From Pseudomonas sp. A34-9 (GTDB lineage: Bacteria; Pseudomonadota; Gammaproteobacteria; Pseudomonadales; Pseudomonadaceae), in NCBI RefSeq assembly GCF_029543085.1, contig NZ_CP119967.1, forward strand, positions 3,746,501 to 3,810,500: a stretch of DNA of 64,000 nt, written 5' to 3'. The position numbers were made by a program, and so were the translations under genes. The notes under the pieces were generated by a model. That model did no database searches and was not told the DNA's origin. It was given only the letters and a program-made list of their open reading frames with translations. This document shows positions 34,051 through 41,044 of the stretch, in pieces; positions within the stretch are counted from its first letter, which is position 1, and each line of letters opens with the position of its first letter.

Positions 34051-34847
34051 AAGTGCGCCGCCCGTACGCCGTATTGCTTGAGAAAACTCAGGCCCGGTGC
34101 ATCGTGGCCCAACGGCAAGCCGCACGTTGGTCGCAGCGAGGCGCCCAGTGGCGATTGCGGATCGGCCAGCAGCCGTGGCACCGGACCGGCTTCGACCAGA
34201 CGCCCGTTGGCCATGAATGCGGCGTGGTCGCAGATCGACTTGACCACGTCCAGTTCATGGGTGATCAACACGATGGTCACGCCCAGTTGCCGATTGATGT
34301 CGCGCAGCAGTTCGAGGATCGACGCGGTGGTTTCCGGGTCAAGCGCACTGGTGGCCTCGTCCGATAGCAGGTACGCCGGCTCTGCGGCGAGTGCGCGGGC
34401 AATCCCGACACGCTGTTTCTGGCCGCCGGACAATTGCGAGGGAAAGGCCTGCGCCTTGTCACTCAAGCCAACCAGCTCCAGCAGTTCGCGAACCCGCACA
34501 TGGCGCCACGGCTTGCCGACATTGGCGATCTCCAGCGGCACCGCGATGTTGTCGAACACGGTGCGCGAATGCAGCAGGTTGAAGCCCTGGAAGATCATGC
34601 CGATGCGCTGCCGCTGGCGGCGTAAATCGCTGACCGACAGCGTCGTCAGGTCGATGCCGTCGAGCAGTATGCGTCCGCTGTCCGGACGTTCGAGCAGGTT
34701 GAGACAACGCAGCAGCGTCGACTTGCCCGCCCCGCTACGCCCGAGAATCCCGTAGACCGCGCCATCGGGAATGCTCAGCGAGACCTGATCCAGCGCCGGT
34801 TGCGGGGCTGACGGGTATGTCTTGCTCACCTGCTCGACGGCGATCAT
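34047..34847 (-). CDS. MetN-like ABC transporter ATPase lacking the NIL domain
   Basis: A 266-residue ATPase with Walker [10 protein letters not shown] (36-44), signature LSGGQ (138-142), Walker B with DE at 162-163 and the switch His in ITHE. E. coli MetN has about 343 residues because of a C-terminal NIL domain that senses methionine; here the protein ends soon after the ATPase fold, with a different short tail ([20 protein letters not shown]). Substrate feedback through that domain is therefore probably absent. Start and stop overlap both neighbours by four bases. Confidence 0.87.
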   Translation of the reverse strand: MIAVEQVSKTYPSAPQPALDQVSLSIPDGAVYGILGRSGAGKSTLLRCLNLLERPDSGRILLDGIDLTTLSVSDLRRQRQRIGMIFQGFNLLHSRTVFDNIAVPLEIANVGKPWRHVRVRELLELVGLSDKAQAFPSQLSGGQKQRVGIARALAAEPAYLLSDEATSALDPETTASILELLRDINRQLGVTIVLITHELDVVKSICDHAAFMANGRLVEAGPVPRLLADPQSPLGASLRPTCGLPLGHDAPGLSFLKQYGVRAAHL

Positions 34848-35653
34848 GGTTTGCCGCCCGCCACCGGAATCACTGAACCGGCGAAGTTGTCGGTGATGTA
34901 CTTGGCGACCTCGGGCGACGTCAGATCCTTGGCCAGTTGCGCGATACGCGGGTCGTGTTCGAGCTTGGGCGTGGTCACCAGAATGTTCGCGTAAGGATTG
35001 TGCTCGGCTTTCTCCAGACCCAAAGCGTCCTTGGCGGGCACCAGGCCGGCGTCCAGCGCGTAGTTGCCGTTGATCACCGCCAAATCGACGTCGTCGAGCG
35101 AGCGCGGAATCTGCGGCGATTCGATTTCGAGAATTTTCAGTTGTTTCGGGTTCTCGGCGATGTCCTTGGGCGTTGCCTGATCGGCCGCCGGGTCGTTGAA
35201 GCCGGGTTTGAGTTTGATCAGGCCGTTGTCCTGCAACAGGTACAAAGCGCGGCTCAGGTTGGTGACGTTATTGGGCACGGCGACGGTGCCTTTTGCCGGC
35301 ACGTCGGCGAAGCTTTTGTGCCGACGAGAATAAATACCCAGGGGCTCGATATGCACCGTGGCCGCCACCGCGAGTTTTTCGCCGAGGGCTTGTTCCTGAG
35401 ACTTCAGGTACGGCAGGTGCTGAAAGTAATTGGCGTCGACATCGCCGTGTACCAGCAGCTCGTTGGAGTTCACGCCGTTGGGGATCTCGATGACTTTGAG
35501 GTTCAGTTGCGGATCGATCTTCTGGATGTACGCGAGAATCTGCGCGTGGGGCACCGGGTCGGCAGCAACGCGCAACGGTTCCAGCGCCTGCGCACCGAAC
35601 GACGTCACCAGCACGCCGAGCACGGCCAGGGTCAAACCTGCTTTCTTGATCAT
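34844..35653 (-). CDS. MetQ/NlpA-family substrate-binding protein
   Basis: A 269-residue binding protein: signal peptide to SFGAQA, then [52 protein letters not shown] and [13 protein letters not shown], all typical of the MetQ fold. The lipobox Cys usual in MetQ is absent, so it should be a soluble periplasmic protein. The ligand may be methionine or another sulfur compound; the pocket was not analysed. AAGGACT precedes the ATG. It follows the oxygenase gene by 27 bp. Confidence 0.87.
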   Translation of the reverse strand: MIKKAGLTLAVLGVLVTSFGAQALEPLRVAADPVPHAQILAYIQKIDPQLNLKVIEIPNGVNSNELLVHGDVDANYFQHLPYLKSQEQALGEKLAVAATVHIEPLGIYSRRHKSFADVPAKGTVAVPNNVTNLSRALYLLQDNGLIKLKPGFNDPAADQATPKDIAENPKQLKILEIESPQIPRSLDDVDLAVINGNYALDAGLVPAKDALGLEKAEHNPYANILVTTPKLEHDPRIAQLAKDLTSPEVAKYITDNFAGSVIPVAGGKP

Positions 35654-35680
35654 CTGCGGAGTCCTTCAGCGGTGGGTGAG

Positions 35681-36727
35681 TCAGGCGGATTTACGAACGG
35701 GCGGTGGCGGCAGTAGCGCATCGGCGTAGAAGCGCTGCGCGACGTCGGGATGCGAGCGCAAACGACCTTTGAGGTAGTTCCAGCCGACATCGCGAAACAG
35801 CGGGTTAAGCGGGTCACTCGCCGGCCCGCGTGCCTCGCGCAACAGGGCGGTGGGCAGCGGATACAGCGGCACCACGGCATCCAGTTGCGCACCGAGGAAG
35901 AACGCGACAGACAGGCGCTCAGTGCCCTCGGGCGGCGACACGACCCGATGCACGGTGGCACGCAGATAGCCGTTGCTGGCCAGTTCGAGCAGTTCGCCGA
36001 TGTTCACCACCAGGGTGTTCTCGCGCGGCAACGCATCGATCCAGCGCCCCTCTTCGATCTCGACCTGCAGACCGGCCTGTTGGTCTTGCAGGAGGAAGCT
36101 GAGAAAACCGGAATCCTTGTGCGCACCAACGCCTTGATGGCTCGATTCGCTGGACTGGCCGGGATAGCGCATCAGTTTGATGTGTTCGTTGGGTTTGTCG
36201 CCGTACAGTTGATCAAACGCATCGGCCCGCAGCGACAGTGCCTGGGCGAACGCACGCAGCAGGCGCAACGACATGCGCGTCATTGCCTCTTGCCACTCGA
36301 GCAGCAAAGGCTTCAGTTCCGGCAGTGCCGCCGGCCATTGGTTGGGGCCTTGCAGCCGCGCCCAGAACGGGCTGTCCGCGTCTAATGGCAACGCCTCGCG
36401 CTCGGCCCCCAGATCGAACTGCTCACGCAGATCAGGCTGGCCACGGGTGATCTCCGAAGCGGCACGGTTGTAACCGCGAAAGTGCGGTGAATTGATCATG
36501 CCGACGGCGGTTTTTTCGCTGTCGGGCAAGGCGAAGAACTGGCGAGCATGTGCCTGTACCTGCTTGAGCAAAGTGCTGTCGATGCCATGCCCGGTCAGGT
36601 AGAAGAAGCCGACGTCGCGGGCGGCGTGGCGCAAGTTTTCGAGAAATTCGTAGCGCTGTTGGGCCGTGCCTTCGAACAGCGACAGGTCCAGCGTCGGTAA
36701 TGCGGTGATATCGAGGGGATGCGGCAT
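35681..36727 (-). CDS. Isopenicillin-N-synthase-family 2OG-Fe(II) oxygenase
   Basis: A 348-residue oxygenase. The N-terminal non-haem dioxygenase part has FFYLTGHGID, SPHFRGYNRA and YPGQSSESSHQGVGAHKDSG in part. Iron ligands are His203-x-Asp205 and His260 (ATVHRVVSPPEG), and the 2-oxoglutarate anchor is Arg271-x-Ser273 (ERLSVAFF). The substrate is unknown. It heads the long minus-strand run and is followed closely by the MetQ-like gene, so it may process the compound that transporter imports. GGGAG precedes the ATG at 36727. Confidence 0.87.
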   Translation of the reverse strand: MPHPLDITALPTLDLSLFEGTAQQRYEFLENLRHAARDVGFFYLTGHGIDSTLLKQVQAHARQFFALPDSEKTAVGMINSPHFRGYNRAASEITRGQPDLREQFDLGAEREALPLDADSPFWARLQGPNQWPAALPELKPLLLEWQEAMTRMSLRLLRAFAQALSLRADAFDQLYGDKPNEHIKLMRYPGQSSESSHQGVGAHKDSGFLSFLLQDQQAGLQVEIEEGRWIDALPRENTLVVNIGELLELASNGYLRATVHRVVSPPEGTERLSVAFFLGAQLDAVVPLYPLPTALLREARGPASDPLNPLFRDVGWNYLKGRLRSHPDVAQRFYADALLPPPPVRKSA

Positions 36728-36898
36728 GATTCACTCCCGTGTGAATCAAACCTGAAGAACCTGTGATCGATTCAGCATGTGCCGTCATGGCAATCGGGGT
36801 CTATCGGTTTGATGCGTATTGATTCGTCGTTGCGACAAAACTAAACGATCTTAAAAACGCTGAGCCAATATCTTTTTCGCATTACCTTAGGCCTGATT
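36728..36898 (-). promoter_or_regulatory. Probable promoter region of the oxygenase/ABC operon
   Basis: This AT-rich upstream segment contains TTGATGCGTATTGATTCG and TCTTAAAAACGC, but I cannot pick a clear -35/-10 pair or operator. MITE copy B begins right behind it and could carry part of the promoter. Confidence 0.35.
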
Positions 36899-37083
36899 TC
36901 CCTCACCCCAGCCCTCTCCCAGAGAAGAGGGAGCCGACCGTGTCGCCTTGCGGTATACATCGACCTGAAAAACCGCGTTGGATTCGGTACAAAACGCTCA
37001 GGTCGGCGTAGCTCTCTAGATCACCTCGGTCAGTTCCCTCTCCCTCTGGGAGAGGGTTAGGCGGGCGGCGTTCCGATGAGGGG
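36899..37083. repeat. MITE-like repeat, copy B
   Basis: About 185 bp with the same ends as copy A: CCCTCACCCCAGCCCTCTCCC on the left and GGGAGAGGGTTAGGCGGGCG with GCGTTCCGATGAG on the right. The interior contains ACATCGACCTGAAAAACCG and CTCAGGTCGGCGTAGC, an inverted pair that would fold. It lies directly against the 3' end of the gene remnant at 37100 and upstream of the oxygenase operon. Confidence 0.75.
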
Positions 37084-37099
37084 ATGAGGCGACGCGGTA

Positions 37100-37285
37100 T
37101 CAGATGCCTTGCAACGCACGCGGCCGCTGACTGCGCTGTTCCGCACTGGCGTCCGGTGCCGGTTGCAGATGGAAGTCGAACTTCAGTTCGGCATAACGCC
37201 CCGATACCGCGTCCTCGCGGAACACCACGTCCCCGACCAATCCTTCACGGGTCGCGTAGGGGCGCTCGATAATCGAACGCTTTTT
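37100..37285 (-). pseudogene. 3' remnant of an unidentified gene
   Basis: Sixty or so codons with strong Pseudomonas codon use (G/C third positions) end in TGA at 37100. They contain SIIERPYATREGLVGDVVF, REDAVSGRYAELKFDFHL and a tail QRSQRPRALQGI. I do not recognise the family. There is no start codon with a ribosome binding site, and coding character fades near 37285, where the sequence becomes AT-rich. It looks like the surviving C-terminus of a gene lost next to MITE copy B. Confidence 0.5.
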
Positions 37286-37393
37286 TGGCTGAAAGAGAGG
37301 CTTTGGAACAGCACCTACACCTGTCGGCGAAATGCCCTACACGGTCGAGAGATCGAAGTTGAATATTTCCTACTATTGACAGCTTTTCGGCAC

Positions 37394-37432
37394 ATAAAAA
37401 AGCCCGTCTCAGTCGAAACTGAAACGGGCTTT
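37394..37432 (-). terminator. Strong rho-independent terminator with UUCG tetraloop
   Basis: On the minus strand GCCCGTTTCAGT-TTCG-ACTGAGACGGGC forms a 12-bp stem with one U-G pair and the very stable UUCG loop, followed by TTTTTT. It lies 17 bp after the stop of the 32-codon ORF and would end its transcript. Confidence 0.9.
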
Positions 37433-37448
37433 CCCAGATCAACAACCG

Positions 37449-37547
37449 TTACTTCAGGTCGTCAAAGTGGTCTCGCAGGAACTCGTAAAAGCGAAACGCT
37501 TTAAACAATCTCCATACAAGGCTCAGCGTACGCAGCAAAAGCTTCAT
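37449..37547 (-). CDS. 32-residue amphipathic peptide, candidate type I toxin
   Basis: The ORF encodes 32 residues: MKLLLRTLSLVWRL, then FKAFRFYEFLRDHF and DDLK. It is leucine/phenylalanine-rich and basic in its first two thirds, as in small membrane-acting toxins (TisB, ZorO). CTGGAGG lies at an ideal distance before the ATG, and a UUCG-loop terminator follows the stop, so it is a genuine small gene. The ribosome binding site lies in a hairpin (37550-37578), and further upstream the leader is complementary over 19 nt to a putative small RNA from the other strand. No sequence family is recognised; toxicity is inference from architecture. Confidence 0.6.
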   Translation of the reverse strand: MKLLLRTLSLVWRLFKAFRFYEFLRDHFDDLK

Positions 37548-37549
37548 AC

Positions 37550-37578
37550 GTTTTGGCCTCCAGGGCTGGGGGCCAAAC
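37550..37578 (-). promoter_or_regulatory. Hairpin burying the ribosome binding site of the small ORF
   Basis: On the minus strand GTTTGGCC (37571-37578) can pair with GGCCAAAAC (37550-37558), placing the CTGGAGG ribosome binding site (37557-37563) in the stem and loop. A second stem, GCAGGCT/AGCCTGC (37584-37590 with 37612-37618), lies just upstream. Together they give a structured leader that would hold translation low until remodelled. Confidence 0.55.
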
Positions 37579-37618
37579 CTCCAGCAGGCTTACCGGATCA
37601 TGCTTGCCTTCAGCCTGC

Positions 37619-37637
37619 ACGTTAAAGCAGCTAGTGA
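37619..37637 (+). repeat. 19-bp repeat, copy in the small-ORF leader
   Basis: ACGTTAAAGCAGCTAGTGA occurs here and again, in the same orientation, at 37917-37935. The small-ORF mRNA is read from the minus strand and so contains the complement. A plus-strand RNA carrying the second copy could pair with it over 19 contiguous bases. Confidence 0.9.
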
Positions 37638-37661
37638 GGTGGCCGGTTGAATTCCCTCCGA

Positions 37662-37696
37662 AACATCATTCCGGCACGGGTGCAAAACCGTGTCAA
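37662..37696 (-). promoter_or_regulatory. Candidate promoter of the small-ORF mRNA
   Basis: A perfect -35 TTGACA (37691-37696, minus strand) is followed after 17 bp by CGGAAT with an upstream TGC that gives an extended -10. Transcription would start near 37661, leaving a leader of about 110 nt that includes the 19-nt target. Confidence 0.5.
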
Positions 37697-37916
37697 AGGG
37701 CATAAAACCGTTTGGTCGCCAGCCTGGCCTCACCTCTGCTAGAACAAGTGAGCGCCCGCATCATAATCCTGATTCAAAGGCTTTCAGGGAAAATAATTTT
37801 CTGTTTTGTTAATCATTATTTCTGCCAGTTTTTTCTGAAAATAAAATAGCCTAAACAACCAGCCTCATACGCACTTTAACCTTGCAAGGGGGCACAAAGA
37901 CTCCTACCATGAGCGA

Positions 37917-37935
37917 ACGTTAAAGCAGCTAGTGA
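37917..37935 (+). repeat. 19-bp repeat, copy in the candidate small RNA
   Basis: This is the second copy of ACGTTAAAGCAGCTAGTGA, 298 bp from the first and in direct orientation. The flanking bases differ, so the identity is confined to the putative pairing region. Confidence 0.9.
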
Positions 37936-37965
37936 AGCATCAAACCTCAGCCGCAAACCGAGGTT

Positions 37966-37997
37966 AAAAAAACCACCCCGCTAAGGTGGTTTTTTTT
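37966..37997 (+). terminator. Rho-independent terminator of the candidate small RNA
   Basis: AACCACC-CCGCTAA-GGTGGTT is followed by a run of T residues and preceded by a run of A residues, so it can work in both directions. It may also serve the convergent MarR-GNAT gene, whose stop is at 38035. Confidence 0.88.
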
Positions 37998-38034
37998 CGC
38001 CTGCCTTTCACTGCACCCGACGGCGAAAAACAAA

Positions 38035-38958
38035 TCACAACGCCCGCGCCCACGTCTGACTCACCAGATCCTTGCCAAAGCTGTGAATCGCTTCTTCCTC
38101 CACCAATTCAAATCCGGCCTTCTGATAAATCTTGCGCGCAGCCGTCAGGTTACTGGTCGTCCACAAGGTCATTTTCTGGTAGCCAATCTGCCGGGCAAAG
38201 CGCAGGCACTCCTCGACCAGACGACTGCCAATGCCCAGTCCCCGCGCGCTGGCGTCGACGTAGAGCATGCGCAGTTTGGCGGTGGTGGCGTCCTGGCGGA
38301 CGATAAACACAGAGCCAATGACCTTGCCGTCCTTTTCCGCAATCCAGCAGCGTTCACAGGTGGGGTCGTAATCGCGCAGGTACTTGGCGACCACCTCGGC
38401 CACCAGCGCCTCGAACTCCGCGTTCCAGCCGTATTCACGAGTATAAAGAGCCGCTTGTTGCTGCATCACCGTCCCCATGTCGCCGGGCTGCGGATCGCGT
38501 AACACGTAAGTCGAGTCCTGACTGCCTTCCAACAGTGTCTGGATCAGCGTCATAGCGCCGATCAGTTGCTTCTGCTGCGGCTCCGGCAATCGTTCGAGCA
38601 TGGCGACGATCTGCTCGCGGGAGGCCTTTTCCAGCGGGATCAGGATGTCGCGGCCGAAGTCGGTAAGGTGTAGTTGCGCAGCGCGGGCGTCGGTGGGCGA
38701 CGGGACTTTCTGAATCAGCCCGCGCTTCTCAAACCCGCTGATAATCCGGCTCATGTAGCCGGCGTCCAGGCCGAGCATCTGCCACAGGTCGGCGCTGGTC
38801 AGGTCCCCATGCGAGGCCAGCTCATACAAAATGCGTAGTTCAGTCAGCGAGTAGTCGCTTTGCAGCAGATGCTCCTGCAGTACGCCGATCTGATGGGTGT
38901 AGAAGCGATTGAAGCCGCGCACGACATCGGCTTGCTCAAGAAGATCAATGCTGGACAT
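38035..38958 (-). CDS. Bifunctional MarR regulator / GNAT acetyltransferase
   Basis: A 307-residue fusion. Residues 1-145 are a MarR winged helix: SLTELRILYELASHGDLTSA, LGLDAGYMSRIISGFEKRGL and the wing SPTDARAAQLHLT. Residues 150-307 are a GNAT acetyltransferase with the acetyl-CoA loop ARGLGIGSRLVEE and the late ARKIYQKAGFEL. Such fusions occur widely in bacteria, but the acceptor is unknown. Two palindromes just upstream (38976-39009) are likely its own operator, so it probably represses itself and responds to the ligand it modifies or to a related one. Confidence 0.87.
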   Translation of the reverse strand: MSSIDLLEQADVVRGFNRFYTHQIGVLQEHLLQSDYSLTELRILYELASHGDLTSADLWQMLGLDAGYMSRIISGFEKRGLIQKVPSPTDARAAQLHLTDFGRDILIPLEKASREQIVAMLERLPEPQQKQLIGAMTLIQTLLEGSQDSTYVLRDPQPGDMGTVMQQQAALYTREYGWNAEFEALVAEVVAKYLRDYDPTCERCWIAEKDGKVIGSVFIVRQDATTAKLRMLYVDASARGLGIGSRLVEECLRFARQIGYQKMTLWTTSNLTAARKIYQKAGFELVEEEAIHSFGKDLVSQTWARAL

Positions 38959-38975
38959 GGCGAATGCTCAGTTAT

Positions 38976-39009
38976 TTGCTTTAAGCAACTATATATTTGC
39001 CTAAAGCAA
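38976..39009. promoter_or_regulatory. Two MarR-type operators, 21 bp apart
   Basis: TTGCTTTAAGCAA (38976-38988) is a perfect palindrome, and TTGCCTAAAGCAA (38997-39009) is a one-step variant. Their starts are 21 bp apart, two helical turns, so both face the same side of the DNA. They lie 18-51 bp upstream of the MarR-GNAT start and enclose the AT-rich CTATATATT, a likely -10 region. The upstream end also faces the lipoprotein gene. Confidence 0.7.
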
Positions 39010-39025
39010 CCATGTCAACAAAAAG

Positions 39026-39301
39026 CTAGCGACACTTGGCCAGCACCACCTGACAGGTAGCCGGTGTACCGCCGGAGCGCCCGGCATAGCGCATGCAGTT
39101 GTTCAGCGACTTCTGTCGCGCCATGTTCAAACTGGAACCCCAGGCCAGACCGCCCTCGCCGACCGTCGGCAAGGCCTTGGCGTAGCAGGCGTCTCCGCCG
39201 CCGGAGGGCGAATAGTGTTGGCGGCTTGAGCAGCCTGCCGTCAGTGTCAGGCTGAGGGCGATGAGGGTGAGCGAGATCCCTGGCAAGCATCGGTTGATCA
39301 T
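39026..39301 (-). CDS. Small cysteine-containing lipoprotein
   Basis: A 91-residue protein with a lipoprotein signal peptide (lipobox LTAGC, Cys24). The mature part has four further cysteines (DACYAKAL, NNCMRYAG, ATCQVVLAKC), probably in two disulfides in the periplasm. I do not know the family's function. AGGTGAAATACG precedes the ATG at 39301. It lies upstream of the MarR-GNAT gene on the same strand, but the operator region between them suggests separate transcription. Confidence 0.7.
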   Translation of the reverse strand: MINRCLPGISLTLIALSLTLTAGCSSRQHYSPSGGGDACYAKALPTVGEGGLAWGSSLNMARQKSLNNCMRYAGRSGGTPATCQVVLAKCR

Positions 39302-39438
39302 CGTATTTCACCTGCCACCAAATGGGTCGTAAGCTGTTGAGTCTAGCCCCCTCACCTGCACAAATCTTCTAAACGTCGATGACCATTGCGCGGTATTTTA
39401 TGAGGCCACACCTTTAGACGCCGAATACTGGAGCCTCC

Positions 39439-40275
39439 GTGGATAAACGCAACTGGATCGAGCTGTCCCAGGATGGCGATACCGGGATTGAATCGATTCG
39501 AGCTCACTTCGAGGGGCACGCCTACGATCCGCACTGGCATGACAGTTTTCTCGTCGGCGTCACCGAGCAAGGTGTGCAGCAGTTCAATTGCCGCCGCGTG
39601 CGCCATCGCAGTACGCCGGGCAACGTGATCTTGCTGGAACCGGGGGAAATCCACGATGGCCATGCGCCGACCGAAGACGGCTTCACCTATTCGATGCTCT
39701 ACCTCGATCCGCATTGGCTTGAGCGTGAACTGCATGCGCTGTTCGAGGACGCACCCTCCGACAGCCAGCCCGGCTTTGCCGACACGCTGAGCCAGGATCC
39801 GCGTCTGGCCACCGGAATCAATCAGGCTTTTCATGCGCTGCATGACGGCGATCTGCGCATCGTTCGACAGACCGCCATCGACGGCTTGCTCGGTTCGCTC
39901 ACGCGCCATCTCGCGTGGCGTAAACGTCAGGATTTCGATCCACGCCTGCCGATGGTGGCGCAAGTCGCACGCGACTATCTGCACGCGCACACCTATGAAG
40001 ACATCGGCCTTGATGACCTCGCCCGAGTTTGTGGTGTGGATCGTTTTCGTCTGAGTCGCGCATTCAAGACAGCCTTTGGCCTGGCCCCGCACGCGTATCT
40101 GATCCAGTTGCGCCTGGCCAAGGCGCGGCAGTTGCTGGCGCGCGGTGAAACGCCGGCGCAGGTCGCCAGCGTGCTCGGTTTTGCCGACCAGAGTCATCTC
40201 GGTCGCTGGTTCCGCCGGGCCTACCAACTCACCCCCGCCGACTACCGCAAACGCTGCTCAAACCTTCCAGACTGA
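39439..40275 (+). CDS. AraC-family regulator with AraC-type ligand-binding domain
   Basis: A 278-residue regulator. The N-terminal cupin (HDSFLVGVTEQGVQQF, PGNVILLEPGEIHDGH) would bind a ligand. The C-terminal DNA-binding part (DIGLDDLARVCGVDRFRLSR, VASVLGFADQSHLGRWFRRA) is typical AraC. The start is a GTG at 39439 with GGAG upstream. It is 54 bp upstream of a LysE exporter on the same strand, a frequent pairing in which the regulator controls export of an amino acid; co-transcription is possible. Confidence 0.85.
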   Translation: MDKRNWIELSQDGDTGIESIRAHFEGHAYDPHWHDSFLVGVTEQGVQQFNCRRVRHRSTPGNVILLEPGEIHDGHAPTEDGFTYSMLYLDPHWLERELHALFEDAPSDSQPGFADTLSQDPRLATGINQAFHALHDGDLRIVRQTAIDGLLGSLTRHLAWRKRQDFDPRLPMVAQVARDYLHAHTYEDIGLDDLARVCGVDRFRLSRAFKTAFGLAPHAYLIQLRLAKARQLLARGETPAQVASVLGFADQSHLGRWFRRAYQLTPADYRKRCSNLPD

Positions 40276-40329
40276 CGTACACCGACTGGCGATCATGGCT
40301 TCCTGTGTTTACTTCCAAGGAATCCGCCC

Positions 40330-40926
40330 ATGGCGTCATTATTGCCCTTCCTGCTGTTTGCTTTCGTTGCCTCGATCACGCCGGGGCCGACCAATATTCT
40401 GGTGTTGAGCCACAGTTCGCGCCAAGGCTTGCTCGCCACATTGCCAATCATTTTCGGCGCCTGCGCGGCGGCGGCACTGATTGTGTTGGTGGTCGGCCTC
40501 GGTGCCGGCGAAACCTTGCTGCGCTACCCGCGTGTGCAGCAAGCGATGGCCTGGGGCGGTGTGCTCTGGTTGAGTTGGCTGGCGTGGCAGATCTTTCGCA
40601 GTGCACCGCCGTCGCTGGACCCGGCCGAGGCCCAGGACGAAAGCTTCAGCGTGCTGGGCGCCGCCATGCTGCAACTGGTCAACCCCAAGGTGTGGATGAT
40701 GGCTGTGGCGGTGGTCAGCGTGTTTGTCGGTGGTGGCGAAAAGACCTTGCGACTGCTGGTGCTGTCGCTGGCATTTCTCTTGGTGTCGTTGCCGTGCATG
40801 ACGTTGTGGGCGTTGCTGGGTGTGGGCAGCGCGCGGTTGATGGGATCGCCCAAGGCGTTCAAGCGGATGAACGCGGCGCTGGCGTTGTTGCTGTTGCTCT
40901 CGGCATGGCTGACCGTCCTGGCATAA
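40330..40926 (+). CDS. LysE/RhtB-family amino-acid exporter
   Basis: A 198-residue inner-membrane protein with six helices. The opening FAFVASITPGPTNILVLSHS is the signature of the LysE/RhtB family, and MLQLVNPKVWMMAVAVVSVF is the conserved NPK motif region. Such proteins export basic or neutral amino acids or homoserine lactone-like compounds. It follows an AraC regulator and is followed by a REPIN, which probably marks the transcript end. Confidence 0.88.
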   Translation: MASLLPFLLFAFVASITPGPTNILVLSHSSRQGLLATLPIIFGACAAAALIVLVVGLGAGETLLRYPRVQQAMAWGGVLWLSWLAWQIFRSAPPSLDPAEAQDESFSVLGAAMLQLVNPKVWMMAVAVVSVFVGGGEKTLRLLVLSLAFLLVSLPCMTLWALLGVGSARLMGSPKAFKRMNAALALLLLLSAWLTVLA

Positions 40927-40932
40927 CGCCCC

Positions 40933-41026
40933 TGTAGGAGCTGCCGAAGGCTCGGGCCGCGATCGGACGATCTTTTGATTTTTTACGATCAAGATCAAAA
41001 GATCGCAGCCTTCGGCAGCTCCTACA
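40933..41026. repeat. REPIN of a second type (TGTAGGAGCTGCCGAAGGCT)
   Basis: Inverted 20-bp ends (40933-40952 and 41007-41026) are perfect complements. Inside, GATCTTTTGAT and ATCAAAAGATC form a further inverted pair. This sequence type differs from the GAGCGAGCCTGCTCGCGA family elsewhere in the window. Confidence 0.85.
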
Positions 41027-41044
41027 TTGTTCTACGCCACTTCA

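Larger units (their letters stand above)
37854..37997 (+). ncRNA. Candidate antitoxin small RNA
   Basis: A near-consensus -10 box TAAAAT (37842-37847) in an AT-rich stretch would start a transcript near 37854; no good -35 is seen. The transcript would be about 145 nt. It contains ACGTTAAAGCAGCTAGTGA (37917-37935), a stem AACCTC/GAGGTT (37943-37965) and a T-tract terminator. The only reading frame is four codons (ATGAGCGAACGTTAA), so it is probably non-coding. Its 19-nt segment is perfectly complementary to the leader of the divergent 32-codon mRNA, the arrangement seen in IstR-1/tisB and OrzO/zorO. Confidence 0.55.

Noticed and set aside
24531..37083. The interval between the two MITE copies as a composite transposon
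   Set aside because: No transposase and no visible target duplication; kept only as a speculative finding.
37601..37651. A 16-codon plus-strand frame (MLAFSLHVKAASEVAG) in the small-ORF leader
   Set aside because: No ribosome binding site and no matching second copy with a start; the shared VKAASE residues come from the 19-bp repeat.
37801..37860. Possible LexA box upstream of the candidate small RNA (CTG...CAG pairs)
   Set aside because: The CTG and CAG spacing does not fit CTG-N10-CAG, so SOS control cannot be claimed.
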